Of a stretch of 64,000 nucleotides of DNA, positions 18,388 through 25,934 are shown piece after piece. The stretch's first letter is position 1. Each line of letters begins with the position of its first letter. Under the pieces are notes generated by a model that worked only from the letters and a program-made list of their open reading frames with translations, made no database searches and was not told where the DNA came from. Source of the DNA: Verrucomicrobiota bacterium (lineage in GTDB: Bacteria; Verrucomicrobiota; Verrucomicrobiia; Verrucomicrobiales; DEV007); NCBI GenBank assembly GCA_024277195.1, contig JAJRVS010000015.1:1-64000 (forward strand), in the 5' to 3' direction. The translations under genes and the position numbers were made by a program.

Positions 18388-18765
18388 TTAGTGGCGTCTT
18401 CTGAGGAGGCTGAAGGCGGTGGAATAGATGGAGCGCTGTCTGCGGTGCCCGCCAGAATAACCATAAGAACGGGAACGCCCGCCACTAGAGTGTCCATATC
18501 CGGAGCGCCCAGAATAGCCGCTGGTGTAGACTTGATGTACGTTGCGGCGGCTGTAGCCATGCCCGCCGTTACTGTAGCTGCGAACAGGGTTGCTGTAACT
18601 ATGCCCGCCACCATAACCCGAGCCTTGCCCGAGGTAGCCGTGACTGTTGTAGCGCTGGGGTGAATATTGGTGTGGGCTGTATGCTCTAGTGTATTGAGGC
18701 GAGGCTATGGAAAGCGAGCTAGCGGCGAAAGCGCAGACCAGAATGGTAATAAATAGTTTGTTCAT
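18388..18765 (-). CDS. Small secreted Gly/Ser/Tyr-rich protein
   Basis: The 125-residue product starts at an ATG at 18765 (MNKLFITILVCAFAASSLSIA) with a clear signal peptide; a TTG five codons upstream is less likely. The mature part is low in complexity, dominated by G, S, Y, H and R with repeated SYSN/GYGG/SGYS-type units, and ends in an Arg/His cluster (LLRRRH). Such composition is seen in surface or matrix proteins and in unstructured exported proteins. No family is recognised. A good promoter lies upstream (18826-18855). Confidence 0.65.
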   Translation of the reverse strand: MNKLFITILVCAFAASSLSIASPQYTRAYSPHQYSPQRYNSHGYLGQGSGYGGGHSYSNPVRSYSNGGHGYSRRNVHQVYTSGYSGRSGYGHSSGGRSRSYGYSGGHRRQRSIYSTAFSLLRRRH

Positions 18766-18825
18766 GATGAGGGTTCTCAATTTGTTGATTGCCGAGAATT
18801 ACTTTTACTTCTTCTAAGTCTACTC

Positions 18826-18855
18826 ATTGTATTGATGGAATGTCAATCTTATCAA
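18826..18855 (-). promoter_or_regulatory. Sigma70-like promoter for the Gly/Tyr-rich protein gene
   Basis: On the minus strand TTGATA (18850-18855), an 18-base spacer and TACAAT (18826-18831) match -35 and -10 hexamers. The -10 is about 60 bases upstream of the ATG at 18765. Confidence 0.4.
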
Positions 18856-18924
18856 ATTTATTACAGACGACTCACGGAAATCTCAGAAAACTCGTCCCAA
18901 ATCCTCTATTTGAGTGCTTAGCAG

Positions 18925-19063
18925 GCTTGACGGTAGAAAAATACCGTGTTTGTGTTTGGGTATGAACGGAAACGGCTGCTTTCTCCCCCTCTTACCCCCC
19001 TCCAAGCTCGGTTCGGCCAATAATAATAAGGCAGTTAAAAAAGCAAGCTTCTAGCAGTCGCTG
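18925..19063. repeat. Dispersed intergenic repeat, copy C
   Basis: Shares GCTTGACGGTAGAAA, CCGTGTT, CTCGGTTCGGCCAAT, AATAAGGCAG and the TTCTAGCAGT end with the other copies. The -10-like TCTAAT of copy B is not conserved here. It sits upstream of the kinase gene. The remaining bases 18856-18924 and 19064-19147 show nothing recognisable. Confidence 0.7.
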
Positions 19064-19147
19064 ACAGCAAAATCATCACTTGCACTGGAGCACTTTTGAT
19101 CTCAATCGGCACTCTTCCCGTTAAGTAAACCCCATACAAGTCCTCTC

Positions 19148-20173
19148 GTGACACACGTTACTGAAGCATCATCGCCCAACGCCGATTCCATGCGCAGGCA
19201 ACTGCTCACAGATGGCTATATCAACGACCCCGAAGCAGGAATCACCGCGTTGACAGGAGGGGTGTCGAGTGACATCTACCGAGTCAACGATGGTGAACGT
19301 GTATTTGTCATAAAGCGGGCGTTGGAAAAATTACGCGTAAAGGATGATTGGTATGCCGACATATCCCGCAACCGTTTTGAACTCGCCTATCTGCAATGTG
19401 TTGCCAAATTTATACCCGATGCCGTGCCTGAAGTTCTGTTTTCAAATGCAGAACATGGCTACTTTGCGATGGAATTCCTTGGTGAAGATTTTTCCAATTG
19501 GAAAGAACTTCTACTAGCAGGCGTTTGTGAAAGCTGCCACGCTTCAACCGCCGGGAAAATACTGGCTACTATCCATCGGCAAACCTGGGGTGATAAAAAA
19601 ATTCAGGCTGATTTTGAAAGTAAGGAAAATTTCCATCAACTACGCATAGAACCTTACCTTCTCACTACGGCGGAACGACACCCCGAGCTCTCCACCTGCA
19701 TTCGTGCAGAAGCAAAGCGTCTGAGTCAAACGCAGATCTGCCTTGTGCACGGAGACTACAGCCCGAAAAACTTAATGCTCTCCAGCGGACGCCTCGTTAT
19801 ATTAGACTGTGAAGTTGCTTGGTATGGTGACCCGGTTTTTGATATTGCTTTCCTGCTCAATCATCTGCTACTCAAATCCCTCCACCTCGACAAAAACCAG
19901 GCTTCATGCATCGAACTGGCCCAGACCGCATGGAAGGCCTATCGAGATGAGCTGGGAGAGACTCCTATCGGCTCTGTGGTGGAACCTTTTCTGCATATTC
20001 TCCTTCCCATGCTTATGCTCGCCCGCGTTGACGGGAAATCACCCGCAGAATACCTAGATGATGAACAAAAAAAACAAGCTGTGCGTAATTTCACTTATCA
20101 GGTATTGAGAGACACACCGAAAGATGTCACTGAATTGTTCGACAAATGGAGGGAGTTTTTGGAACATCGCTGA
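19148..20173 (+). CDS. Aminoglycoside phosphotransferase-like small-molecule kinase
   Basis: Kinase of the APH/choline kinase fold, predicted cytoplasmic. It has the nucleotide-loop region TALTGGVSSDIYRV (about residues 33-46), the presumed ATP lysine in FVIKRA, the catalytic loop LVHGDYSPKNLML (Brenner motif HGD-x4-N) and the metal-binding ILDCEVAWYGDPVFDIA (DCE where DFE/DWE is usual). The start is a GTG at 19148; the ATG at 19190 is an alternative. It is followed after 65 bases by an enolase paralogue and then a HAD phosphatase on the same strand. The kinase probably phosphorylates a small hydroxylated metabolite; antibiotic resistance is possible but not favoured by the neighbours. Confidence 0.85.
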   Translation: MTHVTEASSPNADSMRRQLLTDGYINDPEAGITALTGGVSSDIYRVNDGERVFVIKRALEKLRVKDDWYADISRNRFELAYLQCVAKFIPDAVPEVLFSNAEHGYFAMEFLGEDFSNWKELLLAGVCESCHASTAGKILATIHRQTWGDKKIQADFESKENFHQLRIEPYLLTTAERHPELSTCIRAEAKRLSQTQICLVHGDYSPKNLMLSSGRLVILDCEVAWYGDPVFDIAFLLNHLLLKSLHLDKNQASCIELAQTAWKAYRDELGETPIGSVVEPFLHILLPMLMLARVDGKSPAEYLDDEQKKQAVRNFTYQVLRDTPKDVTELFDKWREFLEHR

Positions 20174-20238
20174 CTACATGGTGAACCTGAAAAATATCCG
20201 TTACATTAACTCAATCCAGGGCTCGGTTGCCCGCTTCT

Positions 20239-21537
20239 ATGAAAATAAAAAAAATTTCAGCGATTCAGATTTTTGATTCTCGTGGTTACCCTACGATCGA
20301 AACGGAAATTGAGCTTGAGAACGGTGTTCGCGCAAGCGGCATTGTGCCTTCTGGAGCCTCTACCGGGCAATACGAAGCTTTGGAACTGCGTGACGGTGAT
20401 CCAGTCCAGTGGCGTGGAAAATCTGTTTTCAAGGCCATCGGACACGTTGAAGGTGAAATATCGGAGCTTGTGTGTGGGCGTGACGTCGACGACCAACGCG
20501 GGATCGACGAAGCCATGATTGCCCTCGATGGAACAGAAAATAAAGCACGTCTGGGTGCGAATGCGATTCTCTCAGTATCGATGGCGGCCGCAAGCGCCGC
20601 CGCCAAAGCCAAGGGTGAAGCTCTCTACACTACCCTCGGCTTAGGTAAGGGCATATTGCTGCCACTACCGGAAATACAGATTATTGGCGGCGGTGCCCAT
20701 GCCAACTGGCGCACCGACATACAGGATTTCATGATCATTGCCAAGGCTGCAAAAACTTACCGAGAGGCACTGGAAATTACTTTTAATATTTACCATGCAG
20801 CGGGGGACATCCTTCATGAACAAGGTCGTCGTTTTGGACTCGCCGACGAAGGGGGATACTGGCCCGAATTAACCAGCAATGAAGAAGCTTTCGAACTTAT
20901 TATAAGCGCAATTGAGCGCGCCGGCTACACTCCGGGTGTTGACGCCTCAATTTCACTCGACATCGCCGCCAGTGATCTCTACGATCACAGTAACCATAGT
21001 TACTGCTTTCCTTCGGAAAATAGGAGTTTCACTTCAGCTGAATTTTCCGACCTCATAATTGACTGGTGTCAACGTTATCCCGTGATCTCCATTGAGGATC
21101 CAGCAGCTGACACCGATTGGGAAGCCTGGATAAAAATTAAAACCTCCATCGGGCGGAAGGTACAAATCATCGGTGATGATCTATTCACTACTAATCTTGG
21201 ACGTATTCGCAAAGGTATTGAAAAAAATGCTGCCAACGCCGTTCTGATTAAACTCAACCAGATTGGAACGGTCTCCGAAACGCTTGATGCTATCCGCCTG
21301 ACTCAAGATGCGGGGTGGTTGCCGGTCATCTCCGCACGCTCCGGTGAAACCGAAGATACATTCATTGCTCATCTGGCGGTTGCCACCAACGCTGGGCAGC
21401 TCAAAGTAGGTTCCTTCGCACGTAGCGAACGCATGGCAAAATGGAATGAAGTGCTGCGTATCGAGCGTCACCTTGGCGAGCGATCCCAGTTCAAAGGTGC
21501 AGAAATTTACCAAACTATTCACCCGAAAAAAACATAA
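20239..21537 (+). CDS. Enolase paralogue with altered active site
   Basis: 432-residue member of the enolase family, starting at the ATG at 20239 (MKIKKISAIQIFDSRGYPT). Retained features: the mobile loop SGASTGQYEALELRDGD, GGGAHANW (His159 of yeast enolase), DEGG with Glu204 (yeast Glu211), the metal ligands in LDIAASD, SIEDP and GDDLF, Lys338 (yeast Lys345) and Lys389 (yeast Lys396). Changed: QDFMI instead of QEFMI (yeast Glu168 to Asp), and SARSGETED instead of SHRSGETED (yeast His373 to Ala, here residue 366). Both positions contact substrate or help catalysis in canonical enolase, so a related but different phosphorylated 2-hydroxy acid is plausible. It lies between a kinase and a HAD protein. 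A housekeeping enolase is presumably elsewhere in the genome. Confidence 0.88.
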   Translation: MKIKKISAIQIFDSRGYPTIETEIELENGVRASGIVPSGASTGQYEALELRDGDPVQWRGKSVFKAIGHVEGEISELVCGRDVDDQRGIDEAMIALDGTENKARLGANAILSVSMAAASAAAKAKGEALYTTLGLGKGILLPLPEIQIIGGGAHANWRTDIQDFMIIAKAAKTYREALEITFNIYHAAGDILHEQGRRFGLADEGGYWPELTSNEEAFELIISAIERAGYTPGVDASISLDIAASDLYDHSNHSYCFPSENRSFTSAEFSDLIIDWCQRYPVISIEDPAADTDWEAWIKIKTSIGRKVQIIGDDLFTTNLGRIRKGIEKNAANAVLIKLNQIGTVSETLDAIRLTQDAGWLPVISARSGETEDTFIAHLAVATNAGQLKVGSFARSERMAKWNEVLRIERHLGERSQFKGAEIYQTIHPKKT

Positions 21538-21640
21538 TTTAAGAATATGCTAGAAAAAAGGTCAGTCAAGAATGGCACTGTATTAAGGGTGGGGAGGGGT
21601 TTTGTTTTACAAAAAAAATGGAGGGAAATAATCAACAAAC

Positions 21641-22201
21641 ATGACGGATAACTATCAGACTGAATTGAACTACCAGTTACCTGGCAAGGGGCATGAGAAA
21701 CATATCTTCATGGATCTTGATGAGACTCTGATCCATTACTCCAAATTAGAAGATGTAGTCTATACGGGACCGTATGTGACTTATGGCTTGCAAGGGCGTT
21801 TGATGTTTCTTCGACCAGAAGCTCACCGGTTATTGAGTATATGCAGACAATGGGCTGACAAGGTGGTGATGTGCACCTTTGCTGGAGATGTCTATGCTTG
21901 CTTGGCCAATGAGGCTTTTGCACTAGGTTTTCAGAAAGATGAAATGATCACTGTCGAGCTGCTATCTGTCTCCAAAGAAGCTCTTGGCCCCGAGGGCATA
22001 CTGATCGATAATTTGCCAGCGAAGCATGAAAATACAATGATCAAAATGCATGTCTTAGGTATAGATGGAAAGCGTTTGATCCAGATTCCAGAATTTGTAC
22101 ATCCAGAATTTGTGGAGCTTTCCAGTTTTCTTGATGAGTTACCGGGTTTGTTAGATGAATCCTTGGCAACTGAATCTTCGCAGGATGAAGATCAGGACTG
22201 A
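21641..22201 (+). CDS. HAD-superfamily NLI/FCP1-like phosphatase
   Basis: The 186-residue product begins its core with HIFMDLDETLIH, the HAD motif I with the two catalytic aspartates (DxDET), followed by a GLQGRLMFLRPEAHRLL block and VVMCTFAGD (motif II Thr), and a later GILIDNLP (motif III/IV region). This order and size match the NLI-interacting factor (FCP1/SCP-like) phosphatase family. Bacterial members are poorly characterised. It could act on a small phosphorylated metabolite from the preceding kinase/enolase pair or on a protein. It is 103 bases after the enolase paralogue; the gap contains GGAGG 19 bases before the ATG. Confidence 0.8.
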   Translation: MTDNYQTELNYQLPGKGHEKHIFMDLDETLIHYSKLEDVVYTGPYVTYGLQGRLMFLRPEAHRLLSICRQWADKVVMCTFAGDVYACLANEAFALGFQKDEMITVELLSVSKEALGPEGILIDNLPAKHENTMIKMHVLGIDGKRLIQIPEFVHPEFVELSSFLDELPGLLDESLATESSQDEDQD

Positions 22202-22224
22202 GTAGAAAGTGAATCCCTAGCCCT

Positions 22225-25200
22225 TTACTCGCGGGTGATAAATTCGTCGGTGTTCATCAATGCTCGGGCTACGGCTGTCCATGAGGCGGCGGTGGCGCTG
22301 TCATAAGCACTGGGTGTTGCTGAGGGGGCAAGGGCTTTGGCTGCCTGGGCATCTTTGGTAAAGTGTTGTTTTTGGAGTTTTTGAAAGGTGGAAACGCTGT
22401 CGATTTCATCGTTGGAAGGCTGCCTAGAATAACAGAGAACATAAGCTCGCCGTATCCGTCTTTGTCGGGATTTGGCATCATTACCTGGGATTTCTGTCAT
22501 GATGCGCCGAGCTAGGCCTTGGCACATTTCAAAAAGTGCGGCGTCATTGGCTAGAGTGAGCGATTGGAGCGGAGTATTGGAGCGGGAGCGTTGGGTGCAG
22601 ACCGCTTGGAAATCGGGGGAGTCGAAGGTGGTTAGCATGGGGTAGGGGGCGCTGCGGTAGAATTGGGTGTAGAGCGCACGGCGGAAACGGTTGTCATTAG
22701 TTTCGGCTTTCCAGCTTTTTTTGTTCTGGGTGAAAGCGTAAACGCCACTGGGTTGCGGAGGGCGGACGCTGGGGCCGCCGATGGTGGCGGTCAGCAGCCC
22801 ACTGGCTGATAATGAGGCGTCGCGGATGATCTCGGCATCGAAGCGGATCCGATTTTGACGGGCCAGTAGGATGTTGTGAGCATCGATCCCATTCAGCTCA
22901 GGGCGAGCGTGTGAGGATTGGCGGTAGGTGGCGGAAGTGACGATCAATTGGTGCAGCTTGCGCATCGACCAGCCGTTGCGGATGAATTGCCCGGCCAACC
23001 AATCGAGCAAGGCGGGGTGGGTCGGGTAGGAGCCTTGGGTGCCAAAATCATTTTCGGTAGCAACCAGGCCATGACCGAAGTAGCGCATCCAAACACGGTT
23101 CACCGTTACTCTTGGAGTTAGTGGGTTGTCGGGGCTGACCAGCCAATGAGCGAGGTCGAGACGAGTGGCTTGTTGATGGTCATCAATTGTCAGGGAGTTG
23201 AGAATTTTTGGAACGCCGGATTTGAGCGGACCTGCTTTTTTATCAGGTAGGAGAAAGTTGCCTCGGGTGAGCAGGTAGGTGTTGCGCGGTTGTTTTAGCT
23301 CACGGGTGATCATCATTCTGGCCGCAGGACCCATTCCCAATTGGCCTTTGAGCTGATCTATTTTTATTAGTGCTGCTTTGTGTTCGGTATCGGCGGCGGC
23401 GAAGGCTTCGTTGGCAAGTTTCTTTTGGGTTTTATTTCGTTTTTCGGGTGCGATACGCAGAGTGACCAGCACTTGTTCGTCTTTGATCGATGCCGGAGCG
23501 CTGGTGCTGCCGTCGATGGCAAAACGGCCGATATTATAATGATCGTTTTTATCATGGCGCAGAATGATTCGGAGACTGTCCTTGTTAGGCATCAAGGGGT
23601 GGGCAAAAACAAAGTCGGCTTCGTGTTCGGCGTTCATTCTGGCTCCGCGAGCAGAACCTTTGCCGACATTGATTGCCCAGCCGGTTTCGGGATTGTTGTC
23701 GATGGTTCCAGAGACGGCAAAACCGGGTTGTGAGTGATCGGCCTGGGCGTGTTTGATGAGGATACGTTGGTTGCCTTGCCAGACTTCGAAAGCGGTGAGC
23801 ACAAAATTGCCGTTGTCGGCGAGGCCTGGCCCTGTTTTGGGCAGGATGGTATTAGGCAGAACCCGTAGACGTATAGCGGAAAGCACTTCAGCGGGTTTTA
23901 GGCTGATTTCATAAACTTCGCGGGCGGCCCCTTTGCTTGCGAGCAAGGAGCCGTCATCGAGTTTTCTCAAGGGGGCGCCTCCGTGAGCTTTGAAAGAGCG
24001 CGCCGTCAGTAGTTTCCATTGGGCAGTGGAATGGGATTGGCTTTCGCGGATGATGTTTTTCTCCCAAGTGGTTTGGCGTAAAGTTTTGGCGCGATCGAGG
24101 GCAGCGAGTTCGTTACGGGCATTTTTGAGTTGCTGTGAGATTTTAGGATCAAATTCGTCGATGAAAAGTTCGCGTTGATTCACCTCGAGCGTCGGGCCGG
24201 TATTGTTGACATCCTCGGTGCTGTTAAAAAAAGCGAACAGTTGGTAAAATTCCTTTTGGCTGATCGGGTCAAATTTATGATTGTGGCATTGCGCGCAGCC
24301 GACAGTGAGCCCTAACCAAACAGCACTGGTGGTATTGACCCGGTCGATGACTTCCTCGATACGGAACTGTTCATCATCGGTTCCACCTTCTTGATTGATC
24401 AGAGTATTGCGGTGGAATCCTGTGGCGACGAGCTGCGATTTGCTGGGCTCGGGCAATAGGTCGCCGGCGATCTGCTCGATAGTGAATTGGTCAAAAGGCA
24501 GATCATCACCCACCGCACGGATCACCCAGTCACGGTAGGGCCACATCAGGCGGTCTCCGTCAATGGTATACCCATTCGAATCAGCGTAGCGTGCCTGATC
24601 GAGCCAGTGTCGCCCCCAGCGTTCGCCATAGTGGGGGCTATTGAGCAGGGCGTCGACCAGTTGTAAGTATGTGCCGTCTGGATTGTCGGCATAGCTATCG
24701 CGAAACTTTTTGACCAATTCAGGAGGAGGCAAGAGGCCGAGCAAATCGACGTAAAGGCGGCGCACCAAAGTGGATGGATTTGCTTCGGGAGCGAGGGCAA
24801 AACCTTTTTTTTCCAGCTTGGCGAGGATGAAATGATCGATAGGATTTTTGATTGTGTTTTCACCTTTGACTTGTGGAGGCACTTCGTCGGCAAGCGGAAG
24901 GAAGGCCCAGTGGGCTTGATACTCGGCACCATCGGCGATCCATCGTTTGAGTAGATTTTTTTCCTTGTCAGTCAGGCTTTTGTTCGCCTTTGGTGGTGGC
25001 ATGACTTCATCCTTGTCCTGATGAAAAATTCGCGAGATGAGCTCGGATTTCTGAGGCTTTCCGGCAACGATGGCGACATGGTTCCCAAGATCGGCGGTTG
25101 AGCCCGCCGCGGTATCGAGCCGCAGATCTGCTTCACGCGCTTCTTCGTCGGGGCCGTGGCAATGAAAACATTTATCTGACAGGATCGGCAAAATGTCGCG

Positions 25201-25329
25201 GTTGAACTGAATTTCAGTTGGTGCGGAAAAACAGGGAATGATCCCAGTCAGGCAAAGCCCAAAGCTGAACGCTATAAAGGCGGTCAGTTTTGATATGGCT
25301 CTTATGGTGTTAAATGGGAGGGGATTCAT
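22225..25329 (-). CDS. DUF1549/DUF1553 protein with PVC-type cytochrome c domain
   Basis: Exported 1034-residue protein with the standard order of the PSD1 family: signal peptide (about residues 1-36), cytochrome c domain with CFHCH at residues 54-58, DUF1549 (about 155-365, with HWLDQARYADSNGY and the CAQCH site), a middle carbohydrate-binding-like region, and DUF1553 (about 700-960), ending NTDEFITRE. Members are usually paired with DUF1501 proteins and implicated by genomics in sulfated polysaccharide catabolism; biochemistry is lacking. No DUF1501 gene follows on this strand. Its ATG overlaps by four bases (ATGA) the stop codon of an esterase remnant upstream, which shows it was once the second gene of an operon. 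Confidence 0.93.
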   Translation of the reverse strand: MNPLPFNTIRAISKLTAFIAFSFGLCLTGIIPCFSAPTEIQFNRDILPILSDKCFHCHGPDEEAREADLRLDTAAGSTADLGNHVAIVAGKPQKSELISRIFHQDKDEVMPPPKANKSLTDKEKNLLKRWIADGAEYQAHWAFLPLADEVPPQVKGENTIKNPIDHFILAKLEKKGFALAPEANPSTLVRRLYVDLLGLLPPPELVKKFRDSYADNPDGTYLQLVDALLNSPHYGERWGRHWLDQARYADSNGYTIDGDRLMWPYRDWVIRAVGDDLPFDQFTIEQIAGDLLPEPSKSQLVATGFHRNTLINQEGGTDDEQFRIEEVIDRVNTTSAVWLGLTVGCAQCHNHKFDPISQKEFYQLFAFFNSTEDVNNTGPTLEVNQRELFIDEFDPKISQQLKNARNELAALDRAKTLRQTTWEKNIIRESQSHSTAQWKLLTARSFKAHGGAPLRKLDDGSLLASKGAAREVYEISLKPAEVLSAIRLRVLPNTILPKTGPGLADNGNFVLTAFEVWQGNQRILIKHAQADHSQPGFAVSGTIDNNPETGWAINVGKGSARGARMNAEHEADFVFAHPLMPNKDSLRIILRHDKNDHYNIGRFAIDGSTSAPASIKDEQVLVTLRIAPEKRNKTQKKLANEAFAAADTEHKAALIKIDQLKGQLGMGPAARMMITRELKQPRNTYLLTRGNFLLPDKKAGPLKSGVPKILNSLTIDDHQQATRLDLAHWLVSPDNPLTPRVTVNRVWMRYFGHGLVATENDFGTQGSYPTHPALLDWLAGQFIRNGWSMRKLHQLIVTSATYRQSSHARPELNGIDAHNILLARQNRIRFDAEIIRDASLSASGLLTATIGGPSVRPPQPSGVYAFTQNKKSWKAETNDNRFRRALYTQFYRSAPYPMLTTFDSPDFQAVCTQRSRSNTPLQSLTLANDAALFEMCQGLARRIMTEIPGNDAKSRQRRIRRAYVLCYSRQPSNDEIDSVSTFQKLQKQHFTKDAQAAKALAPSATPSAYDSATAASWTAVARALMNTDEFITRE

Positions 25330-25480
25330 TTTTCGCTTAATTTTTCGCGGGGAAGCAGTAGAGAGCTGTTGTTGTTTGCAGTGCCTTCAAGGTAGCCGAT
25401 TTTCACCAGAAATGCATCTGTCTTGCGTAAAGTAGCGAGGAAAGTATCACTTTTGCCTTTGTTATCCTTAAAATGATCAC
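25326..25480 (-). pseudogene. 3' remnant of an alpha/beta hydrolase (esterase) gene
   Basis: The minus-strand frame ending at 25326 reads ...SDTFLATLRKTDAFLVKIG and then YLEG before a diverged tail. It aligns with the C-terminus of the intact esterase at 32662-33573, which reads LRKTDAFFVTIGYLKG at the same place. About 50 codons survive; upstream of about 25480 the similarity is lost and no start or catalytic motif is present. The TGA overlaps the ATG of the DUF1553 gene (ATGA), so reading-frame coupling has outlived the gene body. Confidence 0.75.
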
Positions 25481-25934
25481 TTTCTTTTGAGATGGTTCTT
25501 TTTAATGATAACTGTTTTTAGCAACAGTTATTATGCGTTCCATCTATCGTCCCCGCCGTTCATGTGTCTCACTACACTGGTAAATCGACAGGGTTAATCT
25601 AAGTGAGGTATGGTTAGAATTTTTCACGGATTCTATTTTAGGTCCGACACAGGGAGTAGGGCAATTTAAGCAGAGAAAATAACAATATCCAAGTGGTAGG
25701 ATATATTAGAGCCACTAATCTGGTTTAACCCCAAGTGGAAACTTTCTAATAATTGGAGAAGAAGTTTCCTTCCCTAAAACGAGAATGGCTGATCTTCCCA
25801 GTAAGAGATCCCATTCAGAAAGCATCAGTCTGCGATAGGGCTGATTTAAAAATAGCCGTTTACCCCCATGCTTTCATCTCCCCCCCCAGCCTTTGATAAC
25901 AGGGCAAGGCAACAAAAAAAACCGATCGAAGAAT
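25481..25934. other. Intergenic region between divergent cytochrome and DUF1800 genes
   Basis: About 450 AT-rich bases. It holds a small hairpin (AACTGTT, six-base loop, AACAGTT at about 25514-25533) and two related GTGGAAACTTTC/GAAGAAGTTTCC-like stretches near 25733 and 25757. No gene is seen. It must contain the promoter of the DUF1800 gene. Confidence 0.4.

Noticed and set aside
19148-20173. Aminoglycoside resistance gene
   Set aside because: The fold matches the APH superfamily, but the neighbours are an enolase paralogue and a phosphatase, and no resistance-specific features were recognised.
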